A stretch of DNA of 35,559 bases from the NCBI RefSeq assembly GCF_938039205.1, contig NZ_CALHVM010000001.1, positions 1-35,559 of the forward strand, in the 5' to 3' direction. Source of the DNA: an uncultured Campylobacter sp. (lineage in GTDB: Bacteria; Campylobacterota; Campylobacteria; Campylobacterales; Campylobacteraceae). Positions 15,441 through 23,013 of the stretch are shown in pieces (the first letter of the stretch is position 1; the number at the start of each line of letters is the position of its first letter). The position numbers and the translations under genes were made by a program. The notes below the pieces were generated by a model. The model was not told where the DNA came from. It worked only from the letters and a program-made list of their open reading frames with translations, and ran no database searches.

Positions 15441-17750
15441 TTACTTCCAAAGAAGATAGAGTTTTTCGTCGTATATATCGCTACTCTTCGGACTCACCTC
15501 CACCTCCGTCACCTCCACGTTTTGCACGTCGTTTTTGGCTTTTAGCGCGCTAGCATCTTCTTCAAATTTCGCCATCAGCTCCTCGATCTGCGCGTTTAGC
15601 TGGGCGACTTCTTGCTCGCTTAGTTTGACGTCGCTGCGCTCTTTTAGCACGCTGTTTGCCGAACGCGCGGAGGTCGCGACCTTACCGATGTTACCGCTAC
15701 TTAGTAGCCCTTTGCCAAAAATCGCCCCCAAAATGCTAGCCCCCACCGAGATCGCGGTCTCGATGCCTTTGCTTTTAAAGTCTCGCTGCTCTTTTTCCAG
15801 CTTTGCCACCGAGCGGTTTAGCTTCTCTTCTAGCCGCGCTTTTTGTTTGTCAAACTCTGCCGTGAGCTTAGCCGTTTGCGCCTCTAAAATTTCGTTGCAT
15901 TTATCGGCCAAACGGACGTAAAACTCCTCCTTGCTCTCGCCCGGCGCCGAGCTTAAATTTAGCGCACTAAAGAGCCTAAGCTTGTAATTTCTATAGATAA
16001 ATTCTTTGAAATTTTTGGTTAGCTCTTTGAAATTTTTAGCTCCCGCGACAAAGCCCGGTAGTGGCGCGTATGAGAGTTTAAAATTTGGCTCCGAAACTGC
16101 GGTAAAATGCATATTTTCGCTAGCTTCGCTCCAGTCGGCGCTTTTTTGAGCTTCATCTAGCCTTAGCGTGAAATTTACCTCGCGAACCTCGTCAAGCCCC
16201 TTTTTAGCGTCGTAAAATCGCACCTTCGCCTCGCCGTAAAGATATCCCTCTAGCTCGCCGCCCTCCTGCAAATTTGAACTTGCGGCGTAAAGCTGAGCGA
16301 TGTCGGGCGATAGCACCGGCTTGGCGGCGAAATTTGAGCTTTTTGCCGGGCTTAACCCGCTCAAATTTGACCCGCTCTTTTGCTCTTTCATCAAATTTGA
16401 AATCTGCTCGCGGCTAAGCGGTCCTTTTAGATAGCTCAGAGCCCAGCGCGTCGAGATGACGGACAGCCCGTCCTCGTGGATGTTTTTTAGTAGGAAGTTG
16501 CGCTTTTGCAAATTTGAGATGAGATTTTCTATCTCGCCTTTATCCATCGCAGAGCCCGCAAGCCCCGTCATACCGTCGATCACGCGCGCTTTGTCCTGCG
16601 CGGTTTGCAAGCGCCCGATAAACCACGTGCCGATGTTGCTAAGGCCTTTGTAGTCAAGGTCGACCGGGTTTTGGGTGCTCAGTATCACGCCAAGGCCGTG
16701 CGCGCGGGCTTGCTTGAGTAGCGTTAGCATCGGGGTTTTAGACGGCGGGTTGCCGTTTGGCGGGAAAAATCCGAAAATCTCGTCCATATAAAGCACCGCG
16801 CGAAGCGAGCTCGTACCCTCGGTCTTGCGCATCCACGCGATGATCTCGTTTAGCAGCAGCGTCACGAAAAACATCCTCTCGCTGTCTTTTAGGTGCGAGA
16901 TGGTAAAGATATTGCACTTTGCCTTGCCGTTTGCGTTAAAAAGCATCTTTGAGATGTCTAGCCGCTCGCCGCTCAGCCACGCGCGAAAGTCAGGGCTTGC
17001 TAGCAACGTGTTGATCTTAACCGCTAGTTTCATGCGATCGGAGCTCGGATAAAATTTCTCCACGTCAAATACGCCGATCTTAGCAAACGGAGGCGTCGCG
17101 ATAAAGCCGATGAGCTCCTCTAGGCTCACGTCCGCGCCCTGGCCAAATTTATCGATAAAAATGTTTGAGATGAGCAGGTGTTCTTTTGAGTTTACGTCGT
17201 TTTCTATGCCAACGAGCGAGAGCACGGAGCTAGCCAGAGAGCCTACGTACTCGCTAAACTCCTCGCTGCCTGCATCTAAATTCGGGCGCGCAAAATCGCC
17301 CAGCAGCGCCACGCCGACGCCGCTACTGCTCTTTGGCGTGTAAATTTTTAGCTCGGCGCTATCTTTAAAAAGTCCCACGCGCTCTAGGCTTTGAAACGAG
17401 CCTTCGATGCCTTTTGCCCACGTCTGCGCTTCGCTAGCGGCAAATTCATCTACGCTCATGCCTTTGTTTTGCGCTTCGTTTTCATCGATGTACGGCGCAA
17501 AATCCTGCGCGCGCATCTGCGGGAACGCCAAGGCGAGGTTTGTCATATCGCCCTTCGGATCGATGATAAATGTCGGGATGTTGTCGATGCAGGCTTCTTC
17601 TAGGATACCGATACCAAGACCTGTTTTACCACTACCGGTCATGCCGATGATGGCTGCGTGCGTCGTGAGGTCCTTGTTTTTGTAAAAAAACGGCTCTTTG
17701 TCTTTGAGACCGACGTAAAATAGCTTTAAATTTTCTTGGATGGTTTTCAT
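15441..17750 (-). CDS. HerA/DUF853-type P-loop ATPase
   Basis: The 769-residue protein belongs to the HerA-FtsK ATPase superfamily (DUF853 group). Walker A is GMTGSGKT (36-43), followed by PTFIIDPKGDMTNL; Walker B is RAVLYMDEIFGFF, then the sensor region GLGVILSTQNPVDLDYKGL. The C-terminal third carries coiled coils on either side of a glycine/alanine-rich hydrophobic stretch (TAISVGASILGAIFGKGLL), which may touch a membrane. Family members are annotated as helicase-like or DNA-translocating ATPases, but their role is not settled. It stands alone: no nurA nuclease is adjacent. The start at 17750 is preceded by AAGGAAATTTC. The exact function is open. Confidence 0.88.
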   Translation of the reverse strand: MKTIQENLKLFYVGLKDKEPFFYKNKDLTTHAAIIGMTGSGKTGLGIGILEEACIDNIPTFIIDPKGDMTNLALAFPQMRAQDFAPYIDENEAQNKGMSVDEFAASEAQTWAKGIEGSFQSLERVGLFKDSAELKIYTPKSSSGVGVALLGDFARPNLDAGSEEFSEYVGSLASSVLSLVGIENDVNSKEHLLISNIFIDKFGQGADVSLEELIGFIATPPFAKIGVFDVEKFYPSSDRMKLAVKINTLLASPDFRAWLSGERLDISKMLFNANGKAKCNIFTISHLKDSERMFFVTLLLNEIIAWMRKTEGTSSLRAVLYMDEIFGFFPPNGNPPSKTPMLTLLKQARAHGLGVILSTQNPVDLDYKGLSNIGTWFIGRLQTAQDKARVIDGMTGLAGSAMDKGEIENLISNLQKRNFLLKNIHEDGLSVISTRWALSYLKGPLSREQISNLMKEQKSGSNLSGLSPAKSSNFAAKPVLSPDIAQLYAASSNLQEGGELEGYLYGEAKVRFYDAKKGLDEVREVNFTLRLDEAQKSADWSEASENMHFTAVSEPNFKLSYAPLPGFVAGAKNFKELTKNFKEFIYRNYKLRLFSALNLSSAPGESKEEFYVRLADKCNEILEAQTAKLTAEFDKQKARLEEKLNRSVAKLEKEQRDFKSKGIETAISVGASILGAIFGKGLLSSGNIGKVATSARSANSVLKERSDVKLSEQEVAQLNAQIEELMAKFEEDASALKAKNDVQNVEVTEVEVSPKSSDIYDEKLYLLWK

Positions 17751-17847
17751 GAAATTTCCTTGTAGATTTTGGGCTATTTTACTGATTTTTGATTAAATTT
17801 CGGGTGAAGCTGCGGGGTAAATTTGAAATCGAAGCGGGTAAAATTTA

Positions 17848-17876
17848 AAAAAGGCAAGCGCAAAGCTCGCCTTTTT
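17848..17876. terminator. Rho-independent terminator after the PilZ gene
   Basis: AAAAAGGC..AGC (17848-17859) faces GCT..GCCTTTTT (17865-17876) with a 5-base loop and one mismatch. Read on the minus strand it is a GC stem followed by T residues, 14 bases after the PilZ stop at 17891. It also has a T run in the plus direction. Confidence 0.75.
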
Positions 17877-17890
17877 ATTTTGCATTAATT

Positions 17891-18613
17891 TTATTGGTAG
17901 GTTTTTAGCTGCTCTTTTAGCTCTTCTAGAGTTTCTATTACGCGTTTTTTGGTAAATTTCGCGATATCTTCGCCTGCGCCGTCTTTATCGGCTAGCTGAC
18001 AACAGTATCTCATCGCGCCTTTATATTTTAGCGCTGCGATAAGTTTTAGATCGGTATCTATTTTTATGTTTTTATTAGAGCCGCTGGCTTCATCCGGTAT
18101 ATATAGCTCAAATTTGGCGTTTACAGGCTCACCCTCTTTAAATCCGCCGTCATCCAAACTAACGACGCCTAGACCTCCCCTTGAGATATCGTATAGGTTG
18201 CCCTGTATTTCGCTACCGTTTTGCGTCAAGATCACTCTAGTATAGCGATCGGGATAAACGCGCTGGTGTTTTCTTAAATTCGCGTGCAAATTTTGCATAT
18301 ACGTGAAATTTTGTAGCGTTACGGTCAAATTTGCAAGATCAAATCCGACGATATCCGCCCTTAAATTTTCGGAAAAATATTCATCGCGTACGATATAGGC
18401 GTTTTGTTCCTCTTTCATGGCCAAAATTTGCTCTAATGTTACCTTGCAGACGACCGTATCGTCTTCTACATGCTCTACTTCGCCCATGCACTCGACTTTT
18501 ACGCCATTGTAGAGATTTAGAAAGTGCACCTGGCAGTTATCGTTTCGTACTCTGGCAAATACGGTCACTGCGTCCTCGCGCATAAAAGAGCTGTCGTTAT
18601 ACGTACCGTTCAT
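17891..18613 (-). CDS. PilZ-domain (c-di-GMP-binding) protein
   Basis: A 240-residue protein with an N-terminal YcgR-like domain (about 10-105) followed by a PilZ domain (about 112-235). The two nucleotide-contact motifs are present: RKHQR (114-118, R-x3-R) and DISRGG (142-147, DxSxxG). It should therefore bind cyclic di-GMP and pass the signal to a partner, in this lineage possibly motility or adhesion; the partner is unknown. No signal peptide or membrane segment. It has its own promoter and terminator, so it is probably monocistronic. Confidence 0.88.
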   Translation of the reverse strand: MNGTYNDSSFMREDAVTVFARVRNDNCQVHFLNLYNGVKVECMGEVEHVEDDTVVCKVTLEQILAMKEEQNAYIVRDEYFSENLRADIVGFDLANLTVTLQNFTYMQNLHANLRKHQRVYPDRYTRVILTQNGSEIQGNLYDISRGGLGVVSLDDGGFKEGEPVNAKFELYIPDEASGSNKNIKIDTDLKLIAALKYKGAMRYCCQLADKDGAGEDIAKFTKKRVIETLEELKEQLKTYQ

Positions 18614-18651
18614 CTGAAATATGATTCCTTCCGAATAAAGTTTAAAACTAG

Positions 18652-18657
18652 ATTATA
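18652..18657 (-). promoter_or_regulatory. -10 box of the PilZ gene
   Basis: TATAAT on the minus strand, 38 bases before the start at 18613, behind a T-rich stretch (GATTTTTTAC). The ribosome site GAAGGAATC follows. Confidence 0.6.
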
Positions 18658-18745
18658 GTAAAAAATCCTTATTTTTTCATTTAATTACTGATGTTTTGTA
18701 TTAAACTTAATGTTGTTTTGGTGTAAAGATGTAGAAAAGAAGAAC

Positions 18746-18767
18746 TAAGGGCGAGAGCTCGCCCTTA
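18746..18767. terminator. Terminator after ahpC
   Basis: TAAGGGCGAG (18746-18755) pairs over ten bases with CTCGCCCTTA (18758-18767). On the minus strand it begins 11 bases after the ahpC stop and is followed by a T-rich stretch. Confidence 0.7.
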
Positions 18768-18778
18768 AATTTGGATGA

Positions 18779-19378
18779 TTATAGCTTATCCGCATTGTGA
18801 GATAGGTAGTCTGCGACGCCTGCCGTATCAGCTTTCATACCTTTATCGCCTTTGTTCCATCCTGCAGGACAAACCTCTCCGTGCTCGTTGGTAAATAGCA
18901 TCGTATCCACCATTCTGATCATCTCGTCGATGTTTCTGCCAAGCGGAAGGTCGTTGATAACGGCGTGGCGAACGGTGCCGTCTTTATCAAGCAAGAAGCT
19001 ACCGCGAAGCGCGACTCCCGCATCCTCTAAAAGTACGTCAAAACCGCGAGCGATAGACTTAGTCATATCGGCTACTAGCGGGAAGCGGACTTGGCCGATG
19101 CCGCCTTTGTTTACCGGAGTTTCTTTCCACGCAAAGTGAGAGAATTGGTTATCTGTCGAAACGCCGATAACTTCGACACCGCGGGCTTTAAACTCATCGT
19201 ATCTCTTATCAAACGCGATAATCTCGCTAGGGCAAACGAATGTAAAGTCCATAGGGTAGAAAAATACTACTGCGCCCTTCTCGCCGATATTTTTATATAG
19301 GTTGAAATCGTTCACGATTTGATTGCTTCCTAAAACTGCTGCAGCTGTAAAATCAGGTGCTTTTTTTGTTACTAACAT
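18779..19378 (-). CDS. ahpC: Typical 2-Cys peroxiredoxin (AhpC/TsaA)
   Basis: AhpC reduces hydrogen and organic peroxides in the cytoplasm. Peroxidatic C49 lies in FTFVCPSE and the resolving cysteine in GEVCPAGW near residue 170; the YF-type tail is replaced by SHNADKL, which ends at residue 199. Length is standard. No ahpF is nearby; Campylobacter uses thioredoxin or another donor, with the divergent fdxA ferredoxin as a known genomic neighbour in C. jejuni. TTAAGGAG precedes the ATG. In C. jejuni this gene belongs to the peroxide/iron-controlled set and is under CosR influence; the same is plausible here but no operator was identified. Confidence 0.95.
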   Translation of the reverse strand: MLVTKKAPDFTAAAVLGSNQIVNDFNLYKNIGEKGAVVFFYPMDFTFVCPSEIIAFDKRYDEFKARGVEVIGVSTDNQFSHFAWKETPVNKGGIGQVRFPLVADMTKSIARGFDVLLEDAGVALRGSFLLDKDGTVRHAVINDLPLGRNIDEMIRMVDTMLFTNEHGEVCPAGWNKGDKGMKADTAGVADYLSHNADKL

Positions 19379-19411
19379 TTTTTCTCCTTAATAATTTTTA
19401 TTTGTAGCGAA

Positions 19412-19417
19412 ATTATA
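19412..19417 (-). promoter_or_regulatory. -10 box of ahpC
   Basis: TATAAT on the minus strand (TGATATAAT, extended -10) 34 bases before the ahpC start, in the ahpC/fdxA divergent gap of 165 bases. The rest of that gap is A/T-rich and should carry the fdxA promoter and any shared PerR/Fur-type sites, which I could not pin down. Confidence 0.65.
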
Positions 19418-19543
19418 TCATCTAAAGATTAAAAAGAGCTAAAAATTTAACGTTTTCGTTTTAAAATTTAACGCAAAAATTTAATATCAAATTTACTTAG
19501 TTTTTGATATTCTTGCGAAAATTTTGACCAAAAAGGATAAAAA

Positions 19544-19828
19544 ATGGCAGTAAAAATAACAGACATTTGCATAAGTTGCGGCTCATGCATCGACGAGTGC
19601 CCGACGAGCGCCATCGTAGACGACGCGGATAACCCGACCGGCGAGGACGCATACTACGTCTATGCCGATAAATGCGTCGAGTGCGTAGGATTTAACGACG
19701 AGCCGGCATGCGCCTCAGCCTGTCCGACCGACGGCTGTATCGTTTGGGACGCCCCATATGCAGGACAGCCTTCTCGCGCCGAGATAACTGCAGATATGAG
19801 AACGGGCGAAACCGCCGTCATCTCGTAA
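19544..19828 (+). CDS. fdxA: YfhL-type 2[4Fe-4S] ferredoxin
   Basis: A 94-residue electron carrier with two cluster motifs: CISCGSCIDECP (C-x2-C-x2-C-x3-CP) and the longer CVECVGFNDEPACASACP (C-x2-C-x8-C-x3-CP) characteristic of the YfhL/Allochromatium type. Divergent from ahpC exactly as C. jejuni fdxA, where the gene is iron-induced and linked to oxygen tolerance. AAAGGAT precedes the ATG. A terminator follows at 19839. Confidence 0.92.
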   Translation: MAVKITDICISCGSCIDECPTSAIVDDADNPTGEDAYYVYADKCVECVGFNDEPACASACPTDGCIVWDAPYAGQPSRAEITADMRTGETAVIS

Positions 19829-19838
19829 GCTACGCATC

Positions 19839-19863
19839 TAAGCCCTTTTGCGGGGCTTATTTT
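19839..19863 (+). terminator. Terminator after fdxA
   Basis: TAAGCCC (19839-19845) pairs with GGGCTTA (19853-19859) over a 7-base loop and is followed by TTTT. Confidence 0.75.
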
Positions 19864-19883
19864 GAAATTTAATTTTTTTTTGA

Positions 19884-19889
19884 TATAAT
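19884..19889 (+). promoter_or_regulatory. -10 box of ndk and following genes
   Basis: TGATATAAT: an extended -10 with TATAAT at 19884-19889, directly preceded by a T8 run that replaces a -35 in the Campylobacter manner. It lies 35 bases before the ndk start and probably drives ndk through fabH. Confidence 0.75.
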
Positions 19890-19923
19890 CACCGCCTTAT
19901 AAAAACCACAAAAAGGAAATTTT

Positions 19924-20337
19924 ATGCAACAAACGCTTTCTATTATTAAGCCTGATGCCGTAAAAAAGGGCATTATCGGAAAAATCGTGGACAGATTCGA
20001 AAGCAATGGACTAAGAATCGCCGCTATGAAAAAAGTCAAACTAAGCACATGCGACGCAAAAGCTTTCTATGCAGTTCACAAAGACAGACCTTTCTTCAAC
20101 GATTTGGTTGATTTTATGGTGAGCGGACCGGTCGTAGTTATGGTTCTTGAGGGCGACGATGCGGTAGCTAAAAATCGCGATCTAATGGGCGCAACAAACC
20201 CAAAAGAAGCAAAACCGGGCACTATTAGAGCCGACTTTGCAGAGAGCATCGACGCAAACGCCGTTCACGGTAGCGATAGCCTAGAAAACGCTAAAAACGA
20301 GATTGTATTTTTCTTTGCAACAAGAGAAATTTGCTAA
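19924..20337 (+). CDS. ndk: Nucleoside diphosphate kinase
   Basis: Ndk transfers gamma-phosphate between nucleoside di- and triphosphates through a phosphohistidine. The active-site histidine lies in NAVHGSDS; the start TLSIIKPDAVKKG and GATNPKEAKPGTIR nucleotide-contact stretches are intact. Length 137 residues is standard. AAAAGGAAA precedes the ATG. The DUF177-rpmF-plsX-fabH cluster follows in the same direction. Confidence 0.97.
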   Translation: MQQTLSIIKPDAVKKGIIGKIVDRFESNGLRIAAMKKVKLSTCDAKAFYAVHKDRPFFNDLVDFMVSGPVVVMVLEGDDAVAKNRDLMGATNPKEAKPGTIRADFAESIDANAVHGSDSLENAKNEIVFFFATREIC

Positions 20338-20351
20338 ATTTAGGTTAAATT

Positions 20352-20708
20352 TTGAAAATATCTTTCGCCAAAATTGCAAATAACCAAATGCCGTTCGCGT
20401 TAAACTTGGACGGATTAAATTTTAACGGCGAACTAAAAAGAGTAAATCAAAATTTAGTTAGTTGCAAAGGCAAGATCGTAGGTGAGATAGCTCACAACTG
20501 CGACCGATGCGGCGAAGATATAAATTTAAAGCTTGATGAAGACGTAAATTTGATATTAAGCGACGGAATTTATAAGGATAAAGAAGAAAACCTTGACGAT
20601 GTAGTCGAGTTTTTCGACGGCTTTATAAATTTAGAAGAAGTATTAACAAGCGAAATAGAAGCTTTTAAGAGCGATTATTTTTATTGTGATAAATGTAAAA
20701 ATCTATAA
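20352..20708 (+). CDS. DUF177/YceD-like protein upstream of rpmF
   Basis: A 118-residue member of the DUF177 (YceD) family, which sits next to rpmF in most bacteria and is linked to 23S rRNA/ribosome maturation; the biochemical role is not defined. Two CxxC pairs, CDRC in the middle and CDKC at the C-terminus, could bind one zinc ion. TTG start, 14 bases after the ndk stop; 11 bases to rpmF. Confidence 0.85.
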   Translation: MKISFAKIANNQMPFALNLDGLNFNGELKRVNQNLVSCKGKIVGEIAHNCDRCGEDINLKLDEDVNLILSDGIYKDKEENLDDVVEFFDGFINLEEVLTSEIEAFKSDYFYCDKCKNL

Positions 20709-20719
20709 AGGAGAATAAA

Positions 20720-20866
20720 ATGGCAGTACCTAAACGAAGAGTAAGTCATACTCGCGCGGCAAAGAGAAGAACGCACTACAAAGTAACGCTTCCGGTTCCC
20801 GTAAAAGATAAAGACGGCTCATGGAAAATGCCTCACCGCGTAAATAAAACTACCGGAGAGTATTGA
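20720..20866 (+). CDS. rpmF: 50S ribosomal protein L32
   Basis: A 48-residue basic protein: MAVPKRRVSHTRAAKRRTHY, then KVTLPVPVKDKDGSWKMPHR and VNKTTGEY. The MAVPKRRxS start and the helix with TRAAKRR are diagnostic for L32. AAAGGAGAATAAA precedes the ATG. The C-terminal cysteine pair of zinc-containing L32 forms is absent; this is the zinc-free form. The gene is very short but its position between DUF177 and plsX is the normal one. Confidence 0.95.
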   Translation: MAVPKRRVSHTRAAKRRTHYKVTLPVPVKDKDGSWKMPHRVNKTTGEY

Positions 20867-20871
20867 TACAA

Positions 20872-21861
20872 ATGACCAGCATTTGCATTGACGCGATGGG
20901 CGGCGACTTCGGTCCGCAACCTATTATCGGCGGCGTGATCGAGGCTTTAAAAGAAGTAAAATTTGAAGCCGTTTTGGTAGGCGATATGAAAATTTTAGAG
21001 AGCCTTGTTCCGCAAAATTTAAAACAATACGTAAAATTTATTCAAGCCGACGAGGTCGTTTCTATGAGCGACGGCGCCACCGATGCGTTAAAGCGAAAAG
21101 AAAGCAGTATTTTTAAGGCTATCGAGCTACTTAAAAATAAACAAACTATGGCCGTAGTTTCGGCGGGACACAGCGGAGCTACGATGAGTCTTGCCACGCT
21201 TCGAGTCGGGCGACTGAAAAATGTCTCGCGCCCGGCGATAGCGACTCTAATGCCAAACGTAACCGGCGGCAACACGCTAGTTTTGGACGTCGGCGCAAAC
21301 GTGGACTGTAGGCCGGAGCATCTATTTCAATTTGCGATAATGGGCGAAGCCTACGCAAAAGAAATTTTAAAAATAAAATCCCCTAAACTAGGACTTTTAT
21401 CTAACGGCGAAGAGAGCAGTAAGGGCAACGAGGCGACTAAAGAAGCCTTTGAAATGATCTCAAAACTCGACAGCTTCGTAGGCAACGCAGAAGGAAATCA
21501 GGTTTTTGACGGAAGTGTCGATGTCGTTATTTGCGATGGATTTGTCGGAAATATCCTACTAAAAACAAGCGAAGGCGTAGCTGACGCGATAACTAAAATC
21601 ATCAAAAAACATGTTAAAAAATCCCCGGTCGCTATAGCAGGCTCGCTTCTCATGAAAAAAGTTTTTAAAACATTAAAACAGCAAGTTGATTACGACGAAT
21701 ATGGCGGTGCACCGCTACTTGGCGTGAACGGCTGCGTCATAATAAGCCACGGTAAAAGCACACCAAAAGCTATCAAAAACGCGATATTTCAAGCTCTAAA
21801 ATTCGCAAACTCCGATATAAATAAAGTCATCGAAGACGAGCTTTCGCACTTTGCAAAATGA
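20872..21861 (+). CDS. plsX: Phosphate acyltransferase PlsX
   Basis: PlsX converts acyl-ACP to acyl-phosphate for PlsY. Diagnostic are the N-terminal ICIDAMGGDFGPQP, the middle VSAGHSGATMSLATLRVGR and GNTLVLDVGANVDCRPEHL, and the C-terminal YGGAPLLGVNGCVIISHG. I place the start at ATG 20872 because MTSICIDAMGGD aligns with the usual PlsX N-terminus; a TTG at 20863 overlapping the rpmF stop would add three residues and is nearer to GGAGAG. Length 329 residues. Confidence 0.95.
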   Translation: MTSICIDAMGGDFGPQPIIGGVIEALKEVKFEAVLVGDMKILESLVPQNLKQYVKFIQADEVVSMSDGATDALKRKESSIFKAIELLKNKQTMAVVSAGHSGATMSLATLRVGRLKNVSRPAIATLMPNVTGGNTLVLDVGANVDCRPEHLFQFAIMGEAYAKEILKIKSPKLGLLSNGEESSKGNEATKEAFEMISKLDSFVGNAEGNQVFDGSVDVVICDGFVGNILLKTSEGVADAITKIIKKHVKKSPVAIAGSLLMKKVFKTLKQQVDYDEYGGAPLLGVNGCVIISHGKSTPKAIKNAIFQALKFANSDINKVIEDELSHFAK

Positions 21862-21880
21862 AATTACAAAGAAAAATTTA

Positions 21881-22843
21881 ATGCCAAAAGCCTCGCTAAT
21901 ATCCATAGCCGCATATGCTCCACCTAAAATTTTAACAAATTTCGACCTTGAAAAAATGGTGGAAACCAGCGACGAGTGGATAGTTAAGCGCACCGGTATC
22001 AGCCAAAGACGCATAGCGCAGGATGAAGATACGAGCGAACTTGGCACGAAAGCGGCAAAAATAGCGCTTGAAAGAGCAAATTTGACAGCAAAAGATATCG
22101 ACGCGGTTATCTGCGCGACTATCTCGCCCGATCACTTTTGTATGCCTTCAACGGCGTGCAAGATCGCTAAAAATTTAGGTATAAATGCTATTACAGCATT
22201 TGATATAAGCGCGGCGTGCACCGGTTTTATTTATCTGCTTGAGCTTGCAAAATCATTAATTGAAAGCGGATGCAAAAAAAACGTATTGATAATTGGAGCC
22301 GAAAAACTAAGTAAGATTGTCGACTGGACGGACAGAACGACTTGCATACTATTTGGCGACGGAGCAGGTGCCGCGGTCGTAAGCGCTAGCAAAGAAAACG
22401 AAATAATCGACGTTCACACCGCAGCCGACGGCAACTACGCGAACCTACTCATAACGCCAGGTGGCGAAGAGAAATTTATCAAGATGTCGGGCAACGAAGT
22501 CTTTAAAATCGCCGTCCAGACGCTAACCAAAGACGTCGTAGATATCCTGGAAAAAAATCAAATTTCAAGCGATAAAATCGATCTTTTTATACCTCATCAG
22601 GCAAATTTACGCATCATTGAAGCAGTCAAGCAACGCTTAAATTTTACAAACGAGCAGTGCGTCGTAACAGTTGGAAAATACGGCAACACAAGCTCAGCCT
22701 CTATACCTATGGCGATGAACGAGGCATACGAAGCGGGCAAGCTTAAAAAAGGCGATTTGCTTTTACTTGACGCATTTGGAGGCGGTTTTACTTGGGGTTC
22801 GGCTCTACTTAAATTTGGCGGCGAAACTGCAAATAATTTCTAA
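21881..22843 (+). CDS. fabH: 3-oxoacyl-ACP synthase III (KAS III)
   Basis: FabH starts fatty-acid synthesis by condensing acetyl-CoA with malonyl-ACP. The nucleophile lies in FDISAACTGFIYLLE, the catalytic His in IPHQANLRI and Asn in GKYGNTSSAS. The sequence MPKASLISIAAYAPPKIL at ATG 21881 matches the family start; a TTG at 21851 inside plsX would add ten unlikely residues. The 320-residue length is normal. Last gene of the ndk-fabH run; about 140 bases without a gene follow. Confidence 0.95.
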   Translation: MPKASLISIAAYAPPKILTNFDLEKMVETSDEWIVKRTGISQRRIAQDEDTSELGTKAAKIALERANLTAKDIDAVICATISPDHFCMPSTACKIAKNLGINAITAFDISAACTGFIYLLELAKSLIESGCKKNVLIIGAEKLSKIVDWTDRTTCILFGDGAGAAVVSASKENEIIDVHTAADGNYANLLITPGGEEKFIKMSGNEVFKIAVQTLTKDVVDILEKNQISSDKIDLFIPHQANLRIIEAVKQRLNFTNEQCVVTVGKYGNTSSASIPMAMNEAYEAGKLKKGDLLLLDAFGGGFTWGSALLKFGGETANNF

Positions 22844-22982
22844 TCTCGCAGTTAAAATTTAAATCTTACGCTTAAATTTATCAAAACCAAAAATCGATTC
22901 CATAATCCTTAGTATAACCACCGCATAGCTTACGATCGACCGATTACACTTGACAAAAAAGCTAAATTTAGCTCGGCAGAGG

Positions 22983-22988
22983 TATAAT
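22983..22988 (+). promoter_or_regulatory. -10 box of the DUF2920 genes
   Basis: TATAAT at 22983-22988, 26 bases before the ATG at 23014. TTGACA at 22950 is 27 bases away, too far to act as its -35. A plausible weak ribosome site (GGAAGG) precedes the ATG. Confidence 0.6.
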
Positions 22989-23013
22989 ACAAGAAATCAC
23001 GGAAGGCAAAAAA

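Noticed and set aside
22950..22988. TTGACA (22950) with TATAAT (22983) as a consensus sigma70 promoter
   Set aside because: The 27-base spacing is far beyond the usual 16-18; only the -10 box is kept.
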